Position numbers and translations under genes: made by a program | Shown: positions 7,736 through 15,315 of the stretch, piece by piece | How positions within the stretch are numbered: position 1 is the first letter of the stretch | Layout of the letters: each line of letters opens with the position of its first letter | Notes under the pieces: generated by a model | Told to the model about the DNA's origin: nothing | Database searches by the model: none | Seen by the model: only the letters and a program-made list of their open reading frames with translations | Assembly: GCF_040605455.1 (NCBI RefSeq) | Contig: NZ_JBEXCV010000102.1 | Location: forward strand, 1 to 34,342 | Length of the DNA: 34,342 nt | Direction: 5' to 3' | From: Embleya sp040605455 | GTDB taxonomy: Bacteria > Actinomycetota > Actinomycetes > Streptomycetales > Streptomycetaceae

Positions 7736-8893
7736 CCCCTGCCGGTGCCTCCCGAGTGTGTCCGCGGTCCGGATGCCCCCGGGCGTCCGCCGCAATCCGG
7801 GTCCGGAAAAGGCCACAACAGGGCCACAGGGAACGCGTCGTGGCCCGGCCCGGCCCGCGCTTGACTGTTGAGCGTACGCAGATCCTCCGGTCGGCGCCCG
7901 GTCTTCGCCGAAGGCGCCCGCACGTCGTTGCGCCCCCGGTTCACTCGCACGTGAACGTTCGGCGACCGCGCATGCCCGGTCCACGCAACAGGGGAAGGTT
8001 TCGATGGCGACTTCGTTGCGGGACGAGGGTGGCCGCGGACTCCCGCTCGGGGCCGTGTTCGCCGCCGGTTGGGGCTGGTACCGGGACCCGCTCGGAAAAC
8101 GGGTCAGGGCCCGCGTCGCGGGACGACCCGGATGAAGCGGCGCCGTGCCGGTGTGGGCTTGGGCCGCCCCGATGACCTGCCCGTTCTCGTCCCGGAACGA
8201 TCCCGCCGACCCTCTCACGGAAGCCCGAGCCGCCCGGGCACCGGCCCGGGCGTGCACCCGGCCCGCGAATTCCGTGCGGCGCGCGCGTGTTGCCGTGACC
8301 TCGCCGGTTGCCTGGGCCTGACGGCGGTTGTCGTCGCGGCCCTGATCCTCGCGACTTGGACCCCCTGGTGACCCGCCCGTGGAGATCGTCGAACGCTCCG
8401 CACGGCGACGGGAAGAGGTGACCCCGAGCACTGCACGATCAGTAATACTGACAAACCGGCTCAGGTGTCGCCGCCGGCAGGACAGGCTCGACGTGGGTTC
8501 CGCGTCGACGACCTGCGTCACCGCCGCGTCGTCGGGCGCGGTGTACACCAGCGACACCCACGCGTCCATCGGAGATGTTCGGCGGGGGATTGCCCTTCGA
8601 CGGATCCGGCGGCGGATCGTCACAAATATCGCTGTACTTATGCCCCATGCGGTGGTTTTGCCGAATTTCTTCCACCACATGTCGGTCGACCGTGAGCGAT
8701 CCACGGGGCGGGGCATTGTTTCGGCCAGAGTTTCGACGGAACGACCATGTCCAACAAGCCAGGTGTACCCTGTCGCCGCGCACACCGTTCCAGGCTGCCC
8801 GAATCCAATGCGAACAACCTTCGGCGTGCGATTTTTTGTTGCCTCCGACCGGTTGGACAGGGCAGTCCCCGGCCATGATCGAACGAGAGATAC
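7736..8893. other. Roughly 1.15 kb with no convincing intact gene
   Basis: Six-frame reading gives only Arg/Pro-rich shadow translations, apart from the short coding-like patch near 8490-8580 on the minus strand. Base composition falls from very GC-rich (7900-8350) to more AT-rich (8600-8890) before the secreted repeat protein. The latter part must hold that gene's promoter. Confidence 0.45.
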
Positions 8894-11719
8894 ATGCGTA
8901 AAAAGAGAACAATATCCAATTCGGCCACCAAGGCATTCCTGGTGGCTGCCATCGCACTCGGTGCCATCGGCTCGACGGCCATTTCTGCCGGGGCGTTACC
9001 GGCAAAATCGGCACAGGCTCATGAGCAACAGACCAAGCGTGTCGTATATCAGGGTGTCGCCATCCAAGTCCCACTTCAGTGGCCGGTTTTCGATCTGCGA
9101 CAAAACCCGGAAACCTGTGTTCGGCTCGACCGGAATGCCGTGTACCTGGGACACCCGGCAGCCGATCAGAAATGCTCGGCCCGTGCTGTCGGAGAGAAGG
9201 CCGAGGCTGTCATTCTGGAGAACTTCGACGAAGCCACGGTTCTCGAATCGGTTCACGTGGTCCGAATGAAGCAGGGAGCAAAGGCGCCGACCGACTTGGC
9301 TCCCGACAGCGACCGGCAGGCGTATCTCGCGATCGAGGGTGCGGGCGTGCTCGCCACGGCGTCCTATGCCAAGGACGATCGTGCGACCGCCGCTGTGCTG
9401 GCGTCGATCACGACGACAAGCGATGCCGTACCCCGCGAGTTCGCCGAACCGTCACAGCCGCCGCGACGGCAGATCGCCACGGCCGCGCCGTCGACGGCAT
9501 ACGAGGGCAAGGCCTTCGATACCTGTACCGCGCCGTCGTCCTCGACCATGTCGAAGTGGCTCGCGTCGCCGTACCGCGCGGTCGGCATCTATGTGGGCGG
9601 CCCGTTGCGTGCCTGCCAACAACCGAATCTCACGGCCGACTGGGTGGACCGGCAGGCGGCGGCAGGGTGGAGCTTTCTGCCGATCTACGTGGGGCTCCAG
9701 GCAAACGTAATCGACTCGGCGACCGCACAGGCTCAGGGGCGTACTGCCGGTGACGCGGCGGTCGGCCAGGCCGCGGCCCTCGGTTTCGGTCCCGGGGCGG
9801 TCGTCTACCTGGACATCGAAAGGTTCGAGGACAACGCGCTTCGGGCCAGGGTGCTGGACTATGTGGCAGGTTGGACGGCACGCGTTCACGAACGCGGCTA
9901 TCGATCCGGCGTCTATGCCGCGCGCAACAACGTCGTCCCGGACCTGGAGGCCCGATACGACGACTCGGGCTACCCGCGTCCCGACGTGCTGTGGACCGCG
10001 AACTGGGACAACCAGGCGAATGTGTCCAACTCGTCGATGGGGCTGGATTCGACCGCGCACTGGGCGAGCGCGCGGGCCCATCAGTACCAGGGGGATTTCT
10101 CCGCCACCTACGGCGGCGCGACGATCAGCATCGACGCCAACTACCTTGAGGTCGGGGCTGACGGTCAACCCGGGCAAGTGGGTCCTCGTGATGAGGTGTC
10201 GGCGGATTTCGATGGTGACGGCAAGGCCGACATGGTGTCGGTGGACTCGGTGTCGGGGGCGTTGTCGTTCCGAGCGGGTTCGGGGTCGGGGTCGACGTTC
10301 GTGTCGCCGGTGTCGATGTGGGGGGACAACAGTTGGGCGGACCTTCGGGATCTGGTGGCGGCGGACTTCGACGGTGACGGCAGGGTCGACATCGCCGCGG
10401 TGAGTTCGACGGGTTGGTTGCGGTTCTACGGCGGCAACGGCGACGGTTCGTTGCGAAGCGGCGTCTCGATGTGGGGTGACGCCGGGTGGTCGGGTCTGTC
10501 GGATCTGACGGCGGCGGACTTCGACAGCGACGGCAAGGCGGACATCGTTGCGCGGGGTGACGACGGTGTGTTGCGGGTGTGGCCCGGGATTGGTAACGGC
10601 GCACTTCGTGAGTCCGTGCGTTTGTGGCCGGATTCGGGTTGGACTGGTGAACACGACTTGGTGGCGGCGGACTTCGACGGCGACGGCAAGGCCGACATCG
10701 TCGCCCGTGGCGATGACGGCGGTCTGCGGATCTGGACGGGGAACGGGAACAACTCCCTGAACGAGTCGGCGCGGATCTGGCACGACAACGGATTCACGGA
10801 ATACCGGGACCTGGCTGCGGCGGATGTGGACAACAACGGCACTGCCGATGTGGTGGCGATCGACAATGACGGCGTGGTCCGTTTCTACTCGGGCAACGGC
10901 GACGCGTCGTTGAACGAGGGTGTCCGGACGCAGGATGTGTCGGGGTGGCGATCGGGTCTGGGGGCCGTGTGGGCCGACTTCTCCGGTGACGGCAAAGCCG
11001 ACCTGGTCGCGATCGACTCCGGTGGAACGCTGTGGATGTACGCCGGTAAAGGCAACGGAGCTCTTGCGGGCAGTGCACGTCGGTTGTGGTCCGACAGCGC
11101 CTGGGCCGGGATGACGGACCTCGCGGCGGGCGACTTCAACGGGGACGGGAAGTCCGACCTGGTCGCGCGAGGCGATGACGGCGTGCTGCGGATCTGGACC
11201 GGAAACGGCAATTCCACGTTGAACGAGTCGGTGTGGTTGTGGCCGGACGCCGCCTGGACTGGTGAACAAGACATCGTCGCAGGTGACTTCAACGGGGACG
11301 GGAAGTCCGACCTGGTCGCGCGAGGCGATGACGGCGTGCTGCGGATCTGGACCGGAAACGGCAACCTCTCACTCAACGAGGCCGTGCATTTGTGGCCCGA
11401 CGCTGCCTGGGACGGCGAACGCGACCTCACCGCAGGCGACTTCAACGGCGACGGCAACACCGACCTCGTCGCACGCGGCCTCGACGGCATGCTCCGACTG
11501 TGGACCGGCAACGGAAACAACACCCTGAACGAAGCCGCCCACATGTGGCCCGACAACGGCTGGAACGGCATGCACGACCTCGCGGCCGCCGACCTGAACC
11601 AGGACGGAAAGCTCGACGTCACCGCCATCGGCGACGACCACGTCCTACGGTTCTACGCCGGCAACGGCGACGGCACCCTCGACATCAACAACCTCGACAT
11701 CGGCAAAAACACCTGGTAG
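8894..11719 (+). CDS. Secreted DUF1906 glycoside-hydrolase-like protein with ten FG-GAP/VCBS repeats
   Basis: This 941-residue exported protein has a long signal peptide (about residues 1-42: basic start, hydrophobic core, cleavage near AKSAQA). An N-terminal region of about 155 residues follows, with no recognised domain. A DUF1906 (Rv2525c-like, GH25-like TIM barrel) domain spans about 205-420. It contains WSFLPIYVG and VVYLDIERF, whose D307 and E309 are the likely acidic active-site pair, and ends SIDANYLEV. Residues 437-941 hold ten FG-GAP-type repeats of about 51 residues, each opening with a DFDGDGKAD-like calcium loop and containing a GNG turn; these form a beta-propeller. ATG 8894 has GAGAG upstream. 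DUF1906 proteins are thought to act on cell wall or extracellular glycans, but the substrate is unproven. It is transcribed alone. Confidence 0.88.
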   Translation: MRKKRTISNSATKAFLVAAIALGAIGSTAISAGALPAKSAQAHEQQTKRVVYQGVAIQVPLQWPVFDLRQNPETCVRLDRNAVYLGHPAADQKCSARAVGEKAEAVILENFDEATVLESVHVVRMKQGAKAPTDLAPDSDRQAYLAIEGAGVLATASYAKDDRATAAVLASITTTSDAVPREFAEPSQPPRRQIATAAPSTAYEGKAFDTCTAPSSSTMSKWLASPYRAVGIYVGGPLRACQQPNLTADWVDRQAAAGWSFLPIYVGLQANVIDSATAQAQGRTAGDAAVGQAAALGFGPGAVVYLDIERFEDNALRARVLDYVAGWTARVHERGYRSGVYAARNNVVPDLEARYDDSGYPRPDVLWTANWDNQANVSNSSMGLDSTAHWASARAHQYQGDFSATYGGATISIDANYLEVGADGQPGQVGPRDEVSADFDGDGKADMVSVDSVSGALSFRAGSGSGSTFVSPVSMWGDNSWADLRDLVAADFDGDGRVDIAAVSSTGWLRFYGGNGDGSLRSGVSMWGDAGWSGLSDLTAADFDSDGKADIVARGDDGVLRVWPGIGNGALRESVRLWPDSGWTGEHDLVAADFDGDGKADIVARGDDGGLRIWTGNGNNSLNESARIWHDNGFTEYRDLAAADVDNNGTADVVAIDNDGVVRFYSGNGDASLNEGVRTQDVSGWRSGLGAVWADFSGDGKADLVAIDSGGTLWMYAGKGNGALAGSARRLWSDSAWAGMTDLAAGDFNGDGKSDLVARGDDGVLRIWTGNGNSTLNESVWLWPDAAWTGEQDIVAGDFNGDGKSDLVARGDDGVLRIWTGNGNLSLNEAVHLWPDAAWDGERDLTAGDFNGDGNTDLVARGLDGMLRLWTGNGNNTLNEAAHMWPDNGWNGMHDLAAADLNQDGKLDVTAIGDDHVLRFYAGNGDGTLDINNLDIGKNTW
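11132..11364 (+). repeat. 80-bp perfect repeat inside the FG-GAP array
   Basis: Positions 11132-11211 and 11285-11364 are identical over 80 bases, at a 153-base (51-codon) period. They encode the openings of repeats seven and eight. Other repeats are similar in protein but diverged in DNA, so this pair marks a recent duplication or gene conversion. Confidence 0.85.
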
Positions 11720-11828
11720 GAGCACAATCAATCGATCTCGTCCAGAGGCGCCGCTCGCCGAACACGGTGGCGGTGCCTCCGGACGTCGGGCTCTCGGTGC
11801 GATCCGCTCGTGTTCGCGAGTCGGGTCC

Positions 11829-11870
11829 GTCGCGGAGGTCGCGGAGGTCGCGGAGGTCGCGGAGGTCGCG
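11829..11870. repeat. 9-bp tandem repeat, about 4.7 copies
   Basis: The unit GTCGCGGAG is repeated four times plus six bases without mismatch. It lies in the 235-base intergenic space between the converging repeat-protein gene and the D-serine-dehydratase-like gene. No coding frame spans it credibly. Confidence 0.85.
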
Positions 11871-11954
11871 GGTACGCCCGTGCGCGGGGGCCGGCAGGCC
11901 ACGCCTGCCCCGCATGCGTCGACCGGGTGGCTGGTTCCATCGTCGCCCGGTTGG

Positions 11955-13130
11955 TTACCAGCCGGTGACGCGTTCCCAGAAGGTCTGAATCGCCGGTGCG
12001 GTGTCCGTGGTCGGTGCGCCGTCGACTACGTGGTACCCGCGGTGCTGGGCGGCGGTGGCGCAGGCGTGGTTGGGCAGGATACGCAGACGAGTGCCGACGG
12101 GCAGGTCGGGCAGGTGGGCGCCGTCGCGGGCGGTGAGGGTGCCGTGTTCCTGGCTTGCGGCCGTCATGAGCAAACCGGGAATGAGGTTGCCATCCAGGTC
12201 GGTGACCAGGCCGTAGCCCTGGTCCTGCGGCTGGACGGCGGTGCCGCGGTCGCGGGACATGGCCATCCAGCCGCCGTCGGTGACGATCCACCCGCGCTCG
12301 CGGCGGTGGCCGATGACGGTGACGACGACCGACAGGGCGAGATCCTCGATGCGGCAGATGCCGATGCCGGCCATCACCAGGTCGAAGAAGACATAGTTTC
12401 CCGCGCGCAGTTCGGTGACCCCGTCGAGGTCCTCGGCCGCGTGGGCCGTGGGGGTGGAGCCGACACTGACGGTGGCCACGGGCAGGCCGGCCGCGCGCAG
12501 CCGCTCGGCCGCAGCGACGGCGGTGTCGCGTTCGTTCTTCGCCGCCAGGCGCCGTTCCTCGGCGGTGTAGGCGAAGTACGACTCGCCCGCGTGGGTCAGC
12601 ACGCCGTCCAGACATCCCACGTCGTGCAGGATGCGGCCGATCTCGGGGAGCGCGGGGGCGTCGGGCTCAAGGCCGCCTCGGTGGCCGTCGCAGTCGATCT
12701 CGATCTGGGTGGGGACGGGAAGGCCGGCCCGGCGAGAGGCTTCGGCGACGGATGCCGCCTGCTCGACGCTGTCCAGCAGGATCCGCAGGGTGACACCGCG
12801 GCGCAGCAGCGCGAAGACGCGCGTGAGTTTGTGGGGGTCGATACCGACGGCGTACGTGATGTCGATGTAGCCGCCGTCCGCGAACGCCTCGGCCTCGGCC
12901 AGGGTGGAGACGGTGATCGGGCAGGGTGCGTCGTGCGTGAGGCCTGTGACGTCGAGGCTCTTGGCCGTCTTCACATGGGGGCGCAGGGCGACTCCGAGCC
13001 GGTTTGCCCTGGCTGCCAGTCGTTCGATGTTGCGCCGGGCCTTGTGGACGTCGACGACGGCGAACGGGGTGTCGGGGTCGGCGAGGGTCCGGGTGGTGTC
13101 CGGGCTGGTGACCCTTGGGGGGCTGCTCAC
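11955..13130 (-). CDS. PLP- and metal-dependent D-serine dehydratase / D-threonine aldolase family enzyme
   Basis: This 391-residue cytosolic enzyme has an alanine-racemase-like PLP barrel and a C-terminal metal-binding domain (DSD1 family). RPHVKTAKS carries K54, the probable PLP lysine. EIDCDGHRGG (144-153), ELRAGNYVFFD (240-250) and LPNHACAT (352-359) are family motifs. H355 and C357 form an HxC metal pair. From family knowledge, HxC is typical of zinc D-serine or D-threo-3-hydroxyaspartate dehydratases, whereas the aldolases usually have HxD, so I favour ammonia-releasing dehydration of a D-beta-hydroxy amino acid. Its GTG start overlaps the upstream stop (GTGA), so it is translationally coupled to the cyclodeaminase-family gene. 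It is the last gene of a three-gene operon. Confidence 0.85.
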   Translation of the reverse strand: MSSPPRVTSPDTTRTLADPDTPFAVVDVHKARRNIERLAARANRLGVALRPHVKTAKSLDVTGLTHDAPCPITVSTLAEAEAFADGGYIDITYAVGIDPHKLTRVFALLRRGVTLRILLDSVEQAASVAEASRRAGLPVPTQIEIDCDGHRGGLEPDAPALPEIGRILHDVGCLDGVLTHAGESYFAYTAEERRLAAKNERDTAVAAAERLRAAGLPVATVSVGSTPTAHAAEDLDGVTELRAGNYVFFDLVMAGIGICRIEDLALSVVVTVIGHRRERGWIVTDGGWMAMSRDRGTAVQPQDQGYGLVTDLDGNLIPGLLMTAASQEHGTLTARDGAHLPDLPVGTRLRILPNHACATAAQHRGYHVVDGAPTTDTAPAIQTFWERVTGW

Positions 13131-14131
13131 AGGGAGATGTCCATCTTCTTCAGAAGGGCCAGGCCCAGATACAGGTCCTGCACGCCGATTCCGGAGCTGT
13201 CGAAGACCGTGATGTCGTTGTCGTCGGTGCGTCCCGTGGCGTGGCCGGTGAGGACATCGCCGAGCGGGGTGAGGACCGTCTGCGTGGGGGCGTGTTGGCT
13301 TTCGCCCATGCGGCGGGCCTGCTCGGGCAGGTCACAGAAGACGCGGGCGCGCCTGAACAGTTCGGGTGGGAGTTCGCGTTTGCCGGGGGCGTCCGCGCCC
13401 ATGCAGGAGATGTGTGTACCGGGGCGGACCCAGACGGCCTCGAACAGCGGCGGGTCGTCGCTCGTGGCGGTGGTGGCGGTGACGATCACATCCGCCCGGG
13501 AGCAGGCTTCCTCGGCGTCGACGCTCCGGGCGTTGTGTCCGTTTGCGGCCAATGCCGCGCTCGTCTGCTCGGCGCGCTCGGCGGTGCGTCCCACGACCAG
13601 GACCTGGGCGATGGGCCGCGTGCGGCTGACGGCCTCCACCTCGTAGGCCGCCTGGTGGCCGGTGCCGAAGACCGCCAGGGTAGTGGCCCCGGCACGGGCC
13701 AGCAGATCGACGGCGAGGGCGTCGGCGGCAGCGGTCCGGTAGGCGTTCGCGGTGCCGACCTCCAGGACGACCGCGATCCTGCCGTTCGTCTGGTCGAACA
13801 GCAGCAGGGTGGAGTGGTGGCGCGGCAGCCCGTGTTCCGCGTTGTCCGGCCAGTAGGTGCCGATCTTCACCCCGGCGTGCGTCGCGGATGCGGACGGCTT
13901 GAGGGTGAACCGGTTGCGTGGGTCGGACCCGTGCACGGCGAGACTGGGCAAGGACGAGCCGTGCACCGTCGCGGCGAAGGCAGTGCGGGCCGCTTCCATG
14001 GCCAGGTCCTCGTCCACGAGCGCGGCGGTCTGCTCTTCGGTGATGTACAGCAGGCGGCGCGCGACCGGTGGCCGGTCGGAGCCGGAAGCGGGAGCGGGCA
14101 CGGGGCGGGTGGTCGAACCGGCGGCGGTCAC
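13127..14131 (-). CDS. Ornithine cyclodeaminase / mu-crystallin family imine reductase or deaminase
   Basis: This 334-residue NAD(P)-dependent cytosolic enzyme has FTLKPSA (K78) and VKIGTYWP (K89) as substrate-side motifs. VFGTGHQA opens the Rossmann domain. VTATTATSDDPP, HISCMGADAPGKREL and FDSSGIGVQDLYLG are characteristic. Members include ornithine cyclodeaminase, ketimine reductases, the DauB-type enzyme of D-arginine catabolism and iminosuccinate reductase. The neighbour suggests that it handles the imino or keto product of a D- or hydroxy-amino acid. I chose the GTG at 14131 (GAAAGG nine bases upstream, 10 bases after the regulator's stop). The longer frame adds about 26 residues overlapping the regulator. 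Confidence 0.87.
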   Translation of the reverse strand: MTAAGSTTRPVPAPASGSDRPPVARRLLYITEEQTAALVDEDLAMEAARTAFAATVHGSSLPSLAVHGSDPRNRFTLKPSASATHAGVKIGTYWPDNAEHGLPRHHSTLLLFDQTNGRIAVVLEVGTANAYRTAAADALAVDLLARAGATTLAVFGTGHQAAYEVEAVSRTRPIAQVLVVGRTAERAEQTSAALAANGHNARSVDAEEACSRADVIVTATTATSDDPPLFEAVWVRPGTHISCMGADAPGKRELPPELFRRARVFCDLPEQARRMGESQHAPTQTVLTPLGDVLTGHATGRTDDNDITVFDSSGIGVQDLYLGLALLKKMDISL

Positions 14132-14141
14132 GAGGCGCCTT

Positions 14142-14825
14142 TCACTTGGTGTAGTTGTACACGGTCGCCCGGGACACGCCGAGCAGGTCCGCGATGTTCT
14201 GCGCGGCATCGCGGGAGTCGAAGTGGCCCTCCCGGTACAGCTGTTGTACGAGTGCCTTCTTGCTCTCCCTGCTCAGCGACCGAGGGGTCGCCGCGCGCTC
14301 CGCGGCCAGTTCCTCCACCGCCCGGCGCAGTTCGCGGGCGTTGCGGTCCCGGAGGGTTTCCAGGGAGTGGTCGCGGTGCTCGGTGTCCGTGGCCACGAGG
14401 TTCGACAACGCGAGTGTCACCGGCGACAGCACCGACACGTCCAGATTCAGGCAGAGGGCGGCGACGTATTCGCCGGCGGCGTTCTTGATCCCGATGGATG
14501 TGCTCTTGGCCGGGCGGCCGTCGGGGAACTGGTTGGGGTAGTTCTGGATGACGCTGGGGTAGCTCGGGTCCTCGATGCGGGCCAGGCCCAGCTCTGTGAC
14601 CGAGTCCCCGACCGTGCGGCCGGAGAGGTTGTTCTCGATCGCCCGGATCGCATGACGCGGATCCCGCAGGTCATGCAGAACCACTTCGCACAGGCCCGGG
14701 AACATGCGGCCCAGCGCGACGGCGATCGTTTCGACCTCACGGATGAGGTGCTCGTCCGCCTCGGTGGAGGCCGCGGCAGCCACACCCGTGCGCTCGCCCG
14801 TCTCCGGACCATCAACGTGTTCCAT
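14142..14825 (-). CDS. YheO/DauR-type transcriptional regulator (PAS-like domain plus HTH)
   Basis: This protein of about 227 residues is a cytosolic DNA-binding regulator. A YheO-like PAS domain occupies roughly the first 120 residues (VVLHDLRDPRHAIRAIENN, STSIGIKNAAGEYVAALCLN), then a linker and a C-terminal helix-turn-helix (SRDAAQNIADLLGVSRATVY). The organisation matches E. coli YheO and Pseudomonas DauR, which controls D-arginine catabolism. I prefer the ATG at 14825, because AAAGGG lies five bases upstream. An ATG at 14861 (12 residues longer) has AAGG directly abutting it, a poor ribosome site. It is the first gene of the operon and presumably autoregulates it through the palindrome at 14869-14879. 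Confidence 0.87.
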   Translation of the reverse strand: MEHVDGPETGERTGVAAAASTEADEHLIREVETIAVALGRMFPGLCEVVLHDLRDPRHAIRAIENNLSGRTVGDSVTELGLARIEDPSYPSVIQNYPNQFPDGRPAKSTSIGIKNAAGEYVAALCLNLDVSVLSPVTLALSNLVATDTEHRDHSLETLRDRNARELRRAVEELAAERAATPRSLSRESKKALVQQLYREGHFDSRDAAQNIADLLGVSRATVYNYTK

Positions 14826-14868
14826 GAGGGCCCTTTCGGCTGCATTGGATTTATTTTCCATCCTTGGA

Positions 14869-14879
14869 TAGACAGTCTA
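14869..14879. promoter_or_regulatory. Operator-like palindrome upstream of the YheO-type regulator gene
   Basis: TAGACAGTCTA is a perfect palindrome about one axis base. On the minus strand it overlaps TTAGAC, a plausible -35 element. The -10 is poorly defined in the A-rich run that follows. Its position suggests an autoregulatory operator or promoter of the three-gene operon. Confidence 0.4.
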
Positions 14880-14969
14880 AGGAGGTCGTTCGATGGTTGT
14901 CCAGCGGGCCCACCAGCGGCGAAGCGACCCGGAAGGGGGCGGCCGTACGGTCGGTGCACGACCGCACGC

Positions 14970-15014
14970 GGCCGCCGTGGCGAGGTCGGTTGCGCCTACC
15001 TCGCCACGGCGGCC
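14970..15014 (-). terminator. Strong hairpin downstream of the pucR-type gene and istB remnant
   Basis: The 17-bp arms at 14970-14986 and 14998-15014 are perfectly complementary (GGCCGCCGTGGCGAGGT and its reverse complement), with an 11-base loop. It lies between the end of the PucR-type gene (-) and the start of the regulator operon (-). It is a likely terminator for the former, or a remnant of the IS end. Confidence 0.6.
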
Positions 15015-15153
15015 GGGAACTCCAGGCCGACGCAACCGAGTTGGAGCCGGCGGCCGGACACGCCGCGGGCGAGGCCGGTACGACCGACCCGCGCGCCGTA
15101 CCTGGCGCGGCGAGGCCGGTGCCACCATCGCCGAGCGGGCGCCGGCGGACCGG

Positions 15154-15300
15154 ATGAGCTACCGCGCGTTCCTCGCAGAGTTCTTGATGGCCGAGTGCGA
15201 CGCCCGGCACCGTTCGGAGCGGAGGATAAGGCGGGGCCGACTTCCCGCGGGAGGAGTCCTTGCGGGTGTTCTACTTCGACGTCGACCCGAATCCCGGCGA
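15154..15300 (+). pseudogene. Fragment of an IS21-family istB-like gene, frameshifted
   Basis: Translation from ATG 15154 gives MSYRAFLAEFLMAECDARHR and SERRIRR. Then, after a shift caused by one extra G near 15233, it gives ADFPREESLRVFYFDVDPN. Joined, this resembles the N-terminal region of IstB helper ATPases (a YxxFLxxLLxAE...ERR...FPxxKxLxxFDFDxxP pattern). The Walker motifs and the rest of the gene are absent, as is istA. It reads as a short relic of an IS21-like insertion between the PucR-type gene and the regulator operon. The identification rests on pattern recall, not a search. Confidence 0.55.
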
Positions 15301-15315
15301 CGGCGGTGACGGTGC

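Noticed and set aside
8439..9074. 211-codon minus-strand frame considered as a possible peptide precursor gene
   Set aside because: It overlaps the signal-peptide region of the 941-residue gene, has no ribosome site or precursor architecture, and its composition is irregular.
9452..11269. 605-codon minus-strand frame opposite the FG-GAP protein
   Set aside because: It is the antisense shadow of the repeat array; its apparent repeats mirror the plus-strand gene, which has the signal peptide and domains.
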